The notes beneath the pieces were generated by a model. That model saw nothing but the letters and a program-made list of their open reading frames with translations. It did not search any database and had not been told where the DNA came from. 64,000 nucleotides of DNA from Fodinibacter sp963695175 (GTDB lineage: Bacteria > Actinomycetota > Actinomycetes > Actinomycetales > Dermatophilaceae). Made by a program: the position numbers and the translations under genes. The stretch is taken from assembly GCA_963695175.1 (NCBI GenBank), contig CAVOGG010000003.1, forward strand, positions 398,531-462,530, given 5' to 3'. This document shows positions 55,275 to 64,000 of the stretch, one piece after another (the stretch's first letter is position 1; the number at the start of each line of letters is the position of its first letter).

Positions 55275-56549
55275 TTAATCAGCCTTGTAGTCGACGATCG
55301 TGGCTACACAACCAGGAGTAGCGCGCAACGCTGAAACTCTGGAAGGCTGCTGTTGACTTACATGCCGACTCACATGCGGCCGGAGCTTACGGACACAGTG
55401 TTCCACAAGCGCTGGCTCTGACCAGGGAACGTCGTGATAAGCAGTCTTCAAGAAGGCACTCGAAGGATCGCGCAACCATTCCTGCGGAAACAGAGCAATT
55501 GCATCATTTTCAGTGACCGGCTCCGGCGTGCTCATGAACTTGCCTCCCACTGCCTTATACAACGCAGCTGGCAAATCACGCCCTGGACCCAGACTCAGAT
55601 GTCCCACCTGAGTCGCTCGCGGATTAATTTCAATAAGGAAGGCGTATCCCGTTTTTGAATCCAGCATGAAATCGAAGCCATGCAAGCCTGAAAGTTTCAA
55701 TCGAGCCACAATTCTCTTGCTCGCATCGGCCATCTCGGCGTTATCGATCCGACGGACTACCGTGGCGTGCCCCGTATCGCGAACTTTATTCAGAACTTCA
55801 AAATGCAAACTCGCCAAGACTTTGCCGTCGGCGCACATCACGGCGCTTGTAGCCTCGCATCCGGCAACAAACTCCTGAGCATTAACCGTGCGCCGATGGC
55901 GAAACAGTGCGGGGCGAAGCAGTGTCATGTCGCGGTCCACAATTGCGCGCTTAATTGCCCTCGCTGCTAGTGGAGGCGCTTGCAATTTGCGAAATGCCAG
56001 TTCAGCTTCCCGTGTGTTGTGTACCACTCTGACGCCGTCGCCACCCGAGGTTCCGTTGGCTTTCAAAACGCTAGGGAAGCCTACTCGTTCAATCCAGCTG
56101 CGAAGATCATCGATACTTTCAATGACCTCAGTCCTCGGAACCCGAACACCGGCTTCGCTCGCAACCTTAATGAAGCGAGCACGTGAAAACATGACAGCGA
56201 ATTCTGCGCTGTTACCGAGAGAACGTTCTATCAGGTTAGAAATTGAGTTCTTCTCAGGCTTGTTTCGTTCGCGCTGGTAAAGGTCATGCAAGTGCCGAGT
56301 TGCAAGATCGTCTCCTGGAACCACAAAATCGGGCTGAGCATCCGCAATGGCTTTACTCAAAGAGCGCAAAGGCATCAAACCGTCATAGTTATGCATGCGC
56401 CTCGCGACATTTGTCTTCGCGATTGGGTGATTGGAAGGACACATCGCGTCAACGGTGCAGCCGGCGTTCGCCAAAGCTACGCCCAACCGCGCTGTCGGAT
56501 ACCAGCGTTCCGTAGTGGCTAGTAAGACGATTGGTTCAGTTTTTCGCAT
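55275..56549 (-). CDS. ATP-grasp ligase
   Basis: 424 residues, intact. N-terminal part IVLLATTERWYPTARLGVAL, ATP-grasp core with GFPSVLKANGTSGGDGVRVV (Lys and Gly-rich loop) and FLIEINPRATQVGHLSLGPG (metal-binding E-x-N). A carboxylate-amine ligase or carboxylase-like enzyme; substrate unknown. Its ATG overlaps the stop of the dehydrogenase gene by one base. Together with the nearby aspartokinase it suggests amino-acid chemistry in this EPS. Confidence 0.88.
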   Translation of the reverse strand: MRKTEPIVLLATTERWYPTARLGVALANAGCTVDAMCPSNHPIAKTNVARRMHNYDGLMPLRSLSKAIADAQPDFVVPGDDLATRHLHDLYQRERNKPEKNSISNLIERSLGNSAEFAVMFSRARFIKVASEAGVRVPRTEVIESIDDLRSWIERVGFPSVLKANGTSGGDGVRVVHNTREAELAFRKLQAPPLAARAIKRAIVDRDMTLLRPALFRHRRTVNAQEFVAGCEATSAVMCADGKVLASLHFEVLNKVRDTGHATVVRRIDNAEMADASKRIVARLKLSGLHGFDFMLDSKTGYAFLIEINPRATQVGHLSLGPGRDLPAALYKAVGGKFMSTPEPVTENDAIALFPQEWLRDPSSAFLKTAYHDVPWSEPALVEHCVRKLRPHVSRHVSQQQPSRVSALRATPGCVATIVDYKAD

Positions 56550-57617
56550 TACAGGCGCACCAAGGCTCCACGGTGGCGGAGTGAGTCGTTTGCCGCCTCG
56601 AGCATGCGGACGACTCGAAGGCCAGCGATACCGTCGTTCATAGGCGCTTTATCATTCCTGATGCAATCGACGAAGTAAGTCAGCTCACGATGCAAAGCTT
56701 CACCTTGTTCGATCTTCGGAGCCCACATGTCGCCGGAGCGGTAGTTGACCAGTAGGTTGTAGACACCTTCCTGGTTTGTGACATTTACGCCTTTATCGTA
56801 AATTTTGATCTTTTCATCGGCTTCAAGATCGTTCCATACCACCATCTTCTTCTCCCCGCCAATGAGTGTTGTTCTAACCTTTACAGGAGAAAGCCAATTG
56901 ACGTTCAAATGGGCAATAATCTTGTTCGGAAAATAGACTGTCATGAATGCGACGTCTTCGTGACCATTGAGGTGACGTCTGTCCGGTGGCAACGATGGCT
57001 TCGGGGTCTTCCTGAATGAGGTAATTCATGATGGAAAGGTCATGCGGCGCCAGATCCCAGATGACATTCACATCGTGCTGGAACAACCCTAAGTTGACGC
57101 GTGTTGAATCGTAGTAGAGCAGCTTGCCTAGCGCGCCTTCCTCGAGAAGTTGCTTTATCTTCCGCACCGCCCCGGTGAAGAGAAAGGTGTGATCGACCAT
57201 GATCTTGAGGTTCTTGCGGGCCGCCAGTTCAATCAGTTCCTCGGCTTGGGCCACATTGCTGGTAAAAGGCTTCTCAACAAAGATGTGCTTGCCGTGCTCC
57301 AGAGCGGCTTTCGCTAGCTCGTAGTGCGTCCATACGGGTGTAACCACCGCGATGGCGTCGATGTTGGTCGATTTCATCAGTTCCGAGGGATCGGTAGTAA
57401 CGTCCAGCTTGGGATACAACTTACTTGCACGCTTGCGCGCCGCTGGACTCTTGTCGCATACCGCGACCACATCGACCTCCTCCAACTGGTCGAGGTTTCG
57501 CACTACGTTCGGACCCCAGTAGCCATATCCGATCACTCCGAACTTGATGGTTCCGTCCCTTAGATCAGCGGTTTGGCTGATTACTGAACTCTCCGGTTGA
57601 ATTACATAGGTAGCCAT
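56549..57617 (-). CDS. Gfo/Idh/MocA-family dehydrogenase, frameshifted
   Basis: NAD-binding Rossmann start IKFGVIGYGYWGPNVVRNLD, VDVVAVCDKSPAARKRA, cofactor/catalytic HIFVEKPFTSNVAQAEELIE with Lys of EKP, and HDLSIMNYLIQEDPEAI. One frameshift near 56,985, after which the C-terminal domain continues (VAFMTVYFPNKIIAHLNVNW, NWLSPVKVRTTLIGGEKKMV, to the stop at 56549). A sugar-nucleotide 3-dehydrogenase of this kind usually precedes DegT amination. About 350 residues. Confidence 0.9.
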
Positions 57618-57673
57618 AAGGATCCTTTTAGTAAAATAGATTTTCTTCTGGAGAAAAGCTGAAAACAGCCAGG

Positions 57674-58827
57674 CTAGTGAGCGCCCTCGCCAAGTACCAC
57701 TGCGCCGGGGGTGCGCAGCAGGATCTTTATGTCCATCCAGGGAGACCAGGTTCGCGCATACTGTAAATCAAGCCGAACCATATCGTCGAACTTAATCCGG
57801 CAACGTCCGTTCACCTGCCAAAGGCCGGTGATTCCAGGCTTTGCCTCTAGCAACCGGCGGCGATGCCAGAAGTCATAGGCCTCTACTTCGTACGGAAGCG
57901 GCGGCCGGGGCCCTACCAGAGACATGTTGCCTTGTAAAACATTTAAGAACTGCGGTAATTCATCGAGACTCGTTCTTCGTAGTAACGAGCCGACCCGAGT
58001 AATTCTCGGATCTTTCGTTAATTTGTAAACTCCGTCACTCTTACCTGAAGATTGTTTCTCGGCAGTGCCGGCGATCAGCTTCGTAACATATTCGCGATGT
58101 GCACGAGCATCGTTGTTCACGTACATAGAACGGAACTTGAGAAAGGTGAACGGCTTACCGTATTGTCCGACGCGCTGCTGGCGGAACAGAACCGGCCCCT
58201 TTGAGGTTAGCTTGACTACCGCTGCAGTGAGTAACAGGAGCGGCGAGAGACACATCACCGCGATGAGGCTGCCTAAGATGTCCATGGCACGTTTCAATAC
58301 GCGGAACACCCTGCGCGATTCGTCGCGTTTAATCAGGTCAGGATAGAGTGTTGGATTACTCGGCCGCTGCCCAGACTTATGGTCCCAATCTTCCGGGAAT
58401 AAGTGGAACGAAATGCTAATCTGATTGAACTGCTCAAAAGCTTAAATTCTCGCGCAACACGCTGGTGATTCTTGTCAGCATCGTGTTCAGAATAGAATCC
58501 TTCTCGCTGGACTCAATTTCGGTAAACATCACGCCAAGAACGGAATGGCCCTGATACCAGCCCGTAGTATCGGTCTCGCGCGTAGAAGCCAGCAGGGCCG
58601 ATACTATGTTTCCGAGACCCCGGTTGCTTTTGGCAGTTCGCGCCTCGGACGCCGATATCGAGTAGCATCAGCAGGAACGCCTTTCGTGAACGCTCCGTTC
58701 GCTTACGCTCGAGGGAAAGTGTGCGCTGAAAAGACTCCTCTTCAAGTACGCGGCGGTCGCCACCGAGTATGCGGTCGGCAGCAAGAATGTAAGAACCTGG
58801 GCTATTGCCCCCTCGTCGTAAAGTCAC
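57674..58827 (-). CDS. Initiating sugar transferase with N-terminal GGDEF-like regulatory region, frameshifted
   Basis: C-terminal part: VFRVLKRAMDILGSLIAVMC membrane segment, KGPVLFRQQRVGQYGKPFTF, KFRSMYVNNDA, RRTSLDELPQFLNVLQGNMS, LVGPRPPLPYEVEAYD and KPGITGLWQVNGR, the bacterial sugar transferase (WcaJ/ExoY-type) family that loads the first sugar-phosphate on undecaprenyl phosphate. Upstream, in other frames, is a ~150-residue region: LSLERKRTERSRKAFLLMLL, TTGWYQGHSVLGVMFTEIES, SILNTMLTRITSVLRENLSF and FHLFPEDWD, which joins it after removal of one T near 58,445 and another indel near 58,620. The combined ~385-residue product is the normal acidobacterial form. Confidence 0.88.
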
Positions 58828-58934
58828 GAGAACCTCCCATGATTCGGCTGGATATTGTTTGGCATCTCTAACTAATTCTGTACGCGATAGAAAACGCGAG
58901 GAAACGAATGGGGGAGGGGAGTTACTCGAACGGA

Positions 58935-59945
58935 CTACTCAGCCGTATTGTCGTTGGATCGCTGCGACTGAGGCGCATAATGACTGTAATAATAATCATG
59001 GCTCGTACTCGTCGCGGAATTCAAAAGCGCGCCCAGCAATTTCTTCTGATCGATTGCTTCGATACCTCGCTTCAGTTGGTCCTTTTCCGTTGCTCCCTGG
59101 CGAGCCACTAACAGAATTCCGTCAGCCTGCTTCATCCAAATGCTTGTATCCGCCAGCGGCAGCACCGGAGGCGAATCGATGACGATCCAATCAAACCAGC
59201 TCGCCAGTTGTTCCATCAGCGCCGAGAGCCGCCCCGATTGCAACAGTTCCAAGGGATTACGCACCGCGCTGCCCGCGGGCAGGACCCACACGCCAGCGTC
59301 CTCCAGATGATAGATGCTGGTCGTGGGAGCACTCTCACCTCGCAACCAGTCAGCGATTCCAGTAATCTTGCCGAGCCCGAATAATTTCGCCACCGAAGGC
59401 CTGCGCAAGTCACCATCTACCAGCAAAGTTTTCTGCTGAGTCCGTTGGGCGAGAGCGCAGGCCAGGTTGGCCGCTACTGTGCTTTTCCCTTCCTGGGGAA
59501 TGGTGCTGGTGATCAACATTTTTTTCAGCGGACGGCTCTGCTGAAGTTGACGTAGTCGGACACCTAGGAAACGGAATTTCTCGGCGGCCAGACTGTCCTT
59601 GTCCGTAACGCACACCACGCGGCTTTGTGGCGGCACCAGGACTTTCAAACTTTGGAACTGGCTGAACTGGTCTACAACAGGTTCGATTGAGGGCAGCTCA
59701 ATCGGGGCGGCCGATTTTGTTACTGAACTGCGTGATAGTGCGGCATCCAGCGATTCCCTTAATCCGGCAATAGCCGTCATCTCAACGGGTATCGACGGCT
59801 CTTCTAGAAGTACGGCACTCGCGCGCAACGGCGCAGTCTTGCGCTCGGTTGCCTCCAGCACCTGTGTGGCCAGCAGCTCTGAAGGAAGATCTAGGTCTAT
59901 ATCTTCGCTGGCCGATTTTTGTAAAGCATCAAATATATGGCTCAT
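58935..59945 (-). CDS. BY-type tyrosine autokinase (CpsD/XrtA-associated)
   Basis: 336 residues, intact. Starts MSHIFDALQKSASED, typical of XrtA-type kinases. Walker A near residue 150 (TSTIPQEGKSTVAANLA), Walker A' KTLLVDGDLRRPSVAKLFGL, Walker B DWIVIDSPPVLPLADT, and a C-terminal tyrosine cluster HDYYYSHY that would be autophosphorylated. It regulates chain length with the co-encoded Wzz-like protein. The stop of the upstream ATPase overlaps its ATG by 4 bp. Confidence 0.94.
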   Translation of the reverse strand: MSHIFDALQKSASEDIDLDLPSELLATQVLEATERKTAPLRASAVLLEEPSIPVEMTAIAGLRESLDAALSRSSVTKSAAPIELPSIEPVVDQFSQFQSLKVLVPPQSRVVCVTDKDSLAAEKFRFLGVRLRQLQQSRPLKKMLITSTIPQEGKSTVAANLACALAQRTQQKTLLVDGDLRRPSVAKLFGLGKITGIADWLRGESAPTTSIYHLEDAGVWVLPAGSAVRNPLELLQSGRLSALMEQLASWFDWIVIDSPPVLPLADTSIWMKQADGILLVARQGATEKDQLKRGIEAIDQKKLLGALLNSATSTSHDYYYSHYAPQSQRSNDNTAE

Positions 59946-60919
59946 GCTTGTCGAACTCGGGATGCCAACGGCAAAGACGTATCAATTTCGCGGCTCAGGG
60001 GTTTTTGCATGGAGCCGTACATATCCAGCAGAATCTTGGCTGCGCGTTGAAGATCGATTTCGTCAAACCCGCCAACTTTCTCCGCTTCTGCGGGGCGAAC
60101 CATGTTAAGGCGAAAGTCGCGGGCAACTTCATCGATCGCTTCCGGCGTGACACTCGGCAGCTGTTTCGCATAACAAGAGAGCAGCGCATTTTCGCAGATT
60201 GTATTGATCAGACGGGGAATGCCGCGCGAGTGACGATATACGGCAGCAATCGTTTTTTCGGGGAAAAGAATTTGAGCGTGCGAGTTCGCCCCCACCAATC
60301 GCAGGCGGCTCTCGATGTAACCTTTGGTGTCTTCGTAATCCAAAGCTTCCAGGTGCGAACGGATTGCGATTCGCTGCTTCAATTGCGTCAGCTTGACCGA
60401 ATCCAACTTATCGTCCAGTTCGGGCTGGCCGACCAGCACGATCTGCAGCAGCTTGTGCTCCGCAGTTTCTAGGTTAGTCAGCAAGCGAACTTCTTCCAGG
60501 GCTTCAACCGAGAGGTGATGAGCTTCATCGACGATCAGCACCGTGGTAAGCCCCTTCAGACCGCGATTAACCACAAAATTGCATAGGTCGAACAGCAGTT
60601 CGCCTTTATTTTTTCCCGCTGATGGAAGCCCGAAATCGCTCACGATGTACTGTAAGAATTCGGTAGGCGAAAGTCTGCTGCTGAACAGGTATGCATAGGC
60701 AACATCTTTGCTTTGCTTAAGCAAACTCAACAAACAGCGGAGCAACAGAGTCTTGCCCGTGCCGACTGGTCCGGTCAAGACCACAAATCCTTTGCGCCAG
60801 CGGACACCGTAATACAAGGCGGCAAGCGCCTCGTTGTGCCGCTTAGTCGAAAAAAGGAAAGAAGGGTCCGGCGTTATATCGAACGGGCCGCGTTTGAGGT
60901 TATAAAAGCTTTCGTACAT
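59942..60919 (-). CDS. ExeA/XrtA-associated AAA ATPase
   Basis: 325 residues, intact. Starts MYESFYNLKRGPFDITPDPS; P-loop VLTGPVGTGKTLLLR near residue 50; Walker B TVLIVDEAHHLSVEALEEVR; sensor region LQIVLVGQPELDDKL and RGIPRLINTICENALL. Matches the ATPase that accompanies XrtA/PEP-CTERM EPS loci (TIGR03015-like, ExeA-related). Presumably energises or gates envelope export; exact role not known. Confidence 0.9.
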   Translation of the reverse strand: MYESFYNLKRGPFDITPDPSFLFSTKRHNEALAALYYGVRWRKGFVVLTGPVGTGKTLLLRCLLSLLKQSKDVAYAYLFSSRLSPTEFLQYIVSDFGLPSAGKNKGELLFDLCNFVVNRGLKGLTTVLIVDEAHHLSVEALEEVRLLTNLETAEHKLLQIVLVGQPELDDKLDSVKLTQLKQRIAIRSHLEALDYEDTKGYIESRLRLVGANSHAQILFPEKTIAAVYRHSRGIPRLINTICENALLSCYAKQLPSVTPEAIDEVARDFRLNMVRPAEAEKVGGFDEIDLQRAAKILLDMYGSMQKPLSREIDTSLPLASRVRQA

Positions 60920-60928
60920 GAGTTGAAC

Positions 60929-62535
60929 CTAGCCGCGCAGAAAGCTGAAAGCGGAACCCGCCAGAATTGTGAACACCACGATCACCGCCGTCGCCCATCC
61001 CAGATAGCTTTTCCGCTTTGCGTTTTGTTCATCCACCGAGTTCACAATTGCAGGAATTTCCAAAATGACCGGCACCGGGATCAATTCTTTGATTTCCTTT
61101 TCAACATAAAGCCGATCGTCCATGATTTCGAATGCGCCAACCACGATAGCACCGAACGCCAGACCAACGGCTACCCCAATCCCACAAAATTTCAGACGAT
61201 TCGGGAAGTCCGGCTTAAGCGGCAAGCTGGGAGGATCGATAATCCGGAAACGCTCACCCTGCTGCAACAGCTCCATGCTGGTCGCCATTGCCGATTCATT
61301 CTTCTTTTTCAGAAGATCATCATAATTCGTCTTCGATTGGTCGTAGCCGCGGGTCAAGTCCGCCAGTTGCTGCTCGCGCACCGGCTCCTGATTCAGGCGG
61401 CCCTGATAGTCGCTGATCTTCTGCTGCAGGGCTGCAACTGTCTGCTGGCGGTTTTTGGTTTCAGTTTCGTTTGCTTGTAACTGGCTCTGCAATTGTGCAA
61501 CAGGCGTTGCCTGCGCAAGGCTGGCGCCCGATGTCGGCGCCGAATCATTTGTCTCCGACGGGTTATCGCGCCTGCTCTTTATGGCAGCCAAGAGCTGGTC
61601 TCGAGTTTTTTCGGTTTTGGCAATTTGTTCCTTCAACTTCCGCACATCGGGATGACGTTCCGTATAGCGAGAAGTGAGGTCCGCCAGCTCAGATTTCAAC
61701 CTGTCGAGCTCTTTATCGATCGCTGGCAGGCCAATTTGCGTGTCGCCGGAGCCAGTGGTGGGCGACCTGAAGGCTGCGATACTGATTTAACAACGTCTCC
61801 AAATAAACGTGCTGTTGCTGGGCTGTGCCTAACGCATCCTGTTCATTCTGCAATTGCGATTGCAATCCGGCCAGAATCTGAAGATTACTCGCCTGCTGAG
61901 TCGGCAGCTCTTGAAGATGCTGCCCTTTGAATTCGCGTATTTTTTCTTCTTGGATATTAAGATTCTGACGAGCTTCGTCCAGCTGAGCCTGCAGGAACTT
62001 GGTAGTGCCTTCCGATTGCTGCTGACGTATCTCTAAATTCTCGTTAATAAATAAATTGGTCAGCTCGCTAGTGACCTGCTGAGCTACGTGAGGATCTCGC
62101 GACGAGTAATAGACGTTGAAGGCCGTTACATGATTTTGCGCATCCTTGACCAACTGAATGTCGATATCCGTCCGCATGCGTTCAACTTTTTCGCTCCGGA
62201 TTACTGAGTCCCCGCTCGGCGGCATAGAGGTTGAACTCATCGATAATGTGCAGAAGCCGAGTGCGGCTGAGAATCTGCTGGGTAATGCTCTGCAGCCGTT
62301 CCTGTATGTCATCAGTCACGTTGGGCGTGACGTAGTCTTTCGGCATGGTGGGCTGCTCTACCAGGATCAAAGTGCCGGACTTATATCGAGCAGGCAACAC
62401 CCAGCTTGCTCCCCAAACCAAAAGCCATCCCACAAACATCGGCAGCAGGAAGTGCAAATGACGGCGGCGCACGATCCCCAGATAGTGCTGCAGATCGAAG
62501 CTTTGTGATTCTTGTTCTTCGAGCTGTTCTGTCAT
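60929..62535 (-). CDS. Wzz-type chain-length determinant (XrtA EPS system), frameshifted
   Basis: From MTEQLEEQESQSFDLQHYLG: TM1 HFLLPMFVGWLLVWGASWVL, Wzz domain with TLILVEQPTMPKDYVTPNVT, then in a second frame FNVYYSSRDPHVAQQVTSEL and a long coiled coil (KFLQAQLDEARQNLNIQEEK), and a third frame with TERHPDVRKLKEQIAKTEK and the C-terminal proline/TM segment IDPPSLPLKPDFPNRLKF, GIGVAVGLAFGAIVVG. About 530 residues; frames change near 62,210 and 61,710. Inner-membrane polymerase regulator paired with the tyrosine kinase. Confidence 0.9.
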
Positions 62536-62537
62536 AA

Positions 62538-63911
62538 CTATCTTCCCAAAGCCCGGTTGAATTGGTAGGAAATCGAAATAAACTCGCGATTGGTATTCGG
62601 GCGCGCTGGATATTACAGCGATGTCACCGAAACTCTGATGCAAGCGGGTGTATCCAGCTTCGGCATTGAAATGCTCCCCGATCGAGTGCTGCAGTGACAC
62701 GCTGCCTGAAATGCTGTGTCCGCCAGGATTAGCCGAAGCTCAGGAGCGGCGTTATGTTTTTGTAGATCGCGTAGCTGGCTGCCGATCCGACGCTCCACGT
62801 GCGTTTCATCTGCCAGCGCGCGCTTGCGTTTGCAGCGTTTGAATTGAAGGCGCCAATTAATCCGCCGCCCGCAGTAACGCTCCGCGAATAACCGGCCGCA
62901 AAAGTTGTCCGGCGTCCCTGCCAGCCGAGGCTTGCTGTGGCAGTGGGTGACCACGACCGCGAAGTCGAACAACGGAAGACTGTGTCGCCTCATAATGTTG
63001 CGGGCCGCCTGCGAACGATAAGGAAAGATTCGGCTTGAGATAGACCGTATAAAAGAGAAGCGCTGCGTGGGTTTGGGTGTCGAACTCCGGACCAACTGGA
63101 AACGCCGCGATCCTGGAATATTGATAGAGCACGCCCACGTAATGCTTTTTCGCAATACGACGACTATAGAAGGCCGACCCGCCTCGCGAATTCGAATCGA
63201 TAGAGTCCAGGCACCTCGGATGGAGTTCGGATAATGCAGATTCGTAAAACGTTCCACCGCCACCAATCATCCCGTTCGGGCTAAATTGATAAGTAAGCTC
63301 CGCTGTCCCGGTGTTCGAAAGCCGGTCTGCGACCGGCGCGATATGACGGCGGCCGTGGGAATTTGTGTAGATCCATTAACCGCTCCCGCTGAAAGCAGGT
63401 CCGGCTGGTTGAACACGTTAGAGCTTTTCTGAAATGAATCGCGGAAGCTGACAGTCACGTGCGGGCTCAACCGATATTGAAAATCCATGCTCGCGTTCTG
63501 GTCGGTTTCGTCGCGACCGGCAGTGCGTTGATAAAAAGTAAAGCCAGGAGCGTAAGTCAACAATGAATGTAAGCGTGGTTGTGGTCTGATCCAGAGTAAT
63601 GGTCGGCCAAACCGAATAATTAACATCGCTCACCGGATGAGTACTCACCCCTCCGAGTACGTTGTCGTCTATAGGCGCTGTTGACTGTTACTCCGGCCCG
63701 CAAGTAATTCGAGCGCTCCTCGGAAGCGGGAGCAATCGGATAAGCTTCACCGCTTAGGGCAGGCGGGGTCAGCATCCGGGCGTCATCAGAGCTGGTAACA
63801 ATATCGGCGCAGGCCGATTCATTTGAAGCCGTGGGCCTGCGGTATCCTCTGCGACCAGAGCGGCACAGTCGCCAGCAGAATCACAACGAAAATAGATGTT
63901 CGAGTAATCAT
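62538..63911 (-). CDS. Outer-membrane beta-barrel of the EPS export system, frameshifted
   Basis: Start ATG 63911 with signal peptide TSIFVVILLATVPLWSQ. The rest is amphipathic beta strands: FTFYQRTAGRDETDQNASMD, FQYRLSPHVTVSFRDSFQKS, MIGGGGTFYESALSE, KKHYVGVLYQYSRIA, THAALLFYTVYLKPNLSLSF, HFNAEAGYTRLHQSFGDIAV, ending ISISYQFNRALGR (stop 62538-62540). It resembles the large beta-barrels of XrtA/PEP-CTERM EPS loci (TIGR03016-like). Five or more frame changes; stop codons right after the signal peptide are part of this. Confidence 0.75.
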
Positions 63912-63919
63912 GACAAACT

Positions 63920-64000
63920 CTACGGAATAACGATGGTGTCGTTCGGCTGAAGCTTCACGTTTTGATCTGGAGTTCTTGCCCTTCACTACATCCTTGTAGT
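63920..64000 (-). CDS. Polysaccharide export outer-membrane protein, 3' end only
   Basis: Only the C-terminal ~26 residues are in the window: YKDVVKGKN, then after a one-base shift (near 63,970) PDQNVKLQPNDTIVIP and stop at 63920-63922. The DVxKGK...VxLQPxDTIxIP end is typical of Wza-like polysaccharide export proteins, where it belongs to the SLBB domain. Body lies beyond the window. Confidence 0.7.

Noticed and set aside
38471..64000. Horizontal transfer of an EPS island into the actinobacterium
   Set aside because: The boundary cuts a gene with no integrase, tRNA or repeat, and the opposite boundary is not seen. Chimera fits better, though the window alone cannot prove it.

Overview
The window reads as two unrelated genomes joined at about position 38,470. 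Positions 1 to about 38,470 are GC-rich (roughly 70% by eye). Codon use and gene content (SARP and LuxR-LAL regulators, DUF4386, TIGR02611, a Gly-Cys-Val tRNA cluster, actinobacterial SigB-like promoter) point to a high-GC actinobacterium, perhaps of the Intrasporangiaceae type. Positions from about 38,470 to 64,000 are clearly lower in GC (about 50-55% by eye). They carry one long exopolysaccharide (EPS) locus, all on the minus strand, of the kind seen in Acidobacteriota. The change falls inside a flippase gene with no tRNA, transposase or repeat at the boundary, so a chimeric metagenome contig is the simplest explanation. Most of the low-GC half, and the GC-rich half from about 32.5 kb on, is also full of single-base frameshifts in conserved genes, so many genes are annotated as broken although the organisms probably have them intact.

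Actinobacterial half. 1-2.4 kb: 3' part of a secreted subtilase-like protein and a PAS-GGDEF diguanylate cyclase. 2.8-11.3 kb: a co-directional locus for a CopD-like membrane protein, a secreted PKD-type protein, a Tat-exported multicopper oxidase, a signal peptidase I, and a response regulator / histidine kinase / lone receiver trio; the last five genes overlap or nearly abut. 11.2-14.5 kb: a large SARP/AfsR-type regulator. 15-25 kb: an HExxH protein, a small stress-type gene, a BNR-repeat protein, DUF4386 plus a small partner next to a MalT-type LuxR regulator, an MFS transporter, a CYTH-CHAD protein and a histidine phosphatase. 25-31.7 kb: four tRNAs, TIGR02611, PabC- and PabB-like enzymes, a uridine-kinase-like P-loop kinase, an ion channel, a two-repeat dimeric-barrel protein and a YihY-type membrane protein. 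31.7-38.4 kb: frameshifted AidB-like acyl-CoA dehydrogenase, PPK2, RibD-C reductase, alpha/beta hydrolase, and an NMT1-type ABC importer (binding protein, permease, ATPase) with a 100-bp tandem repeat between permease and ATPase.

Acidobacterial half, in direction of transcription (right to left): outer-membrane export protein (3' end only), beta-barrel protein, chain-length determinant, ExeA-like ATPase and tyrosine autokinase, i.e. the export block usually found with XrtA/PEP-CTERM-type EPS systems. Then follow the initiating sugar transferase, a Gfo/Idh dehydrogenase, an ATP-grasp ligase, an aspartokinase, a hexapeptide acyltransferase, a DegT aminotransferase, a glycosyltransferase, AsnB, a YdjC-type deacetylase, a second ATP-grasp ligase, a PHP phosphoesterase, a second glycosyltransferase, a serine-type tRNA with an abnormal anticodon arm, a GNAT/FemAB-like protein, an asparagine-synthase homologue without the catalytic Cys, an acyltransferase, an O-antigen ligase and a flippase cut by the join. 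Together these would make nucleotide-linked amino sugars, assemble and decorate a repeat unit (acyl and probably amino-acid or amide groups), flip and polymerise it, and export it under BY-kinase control.
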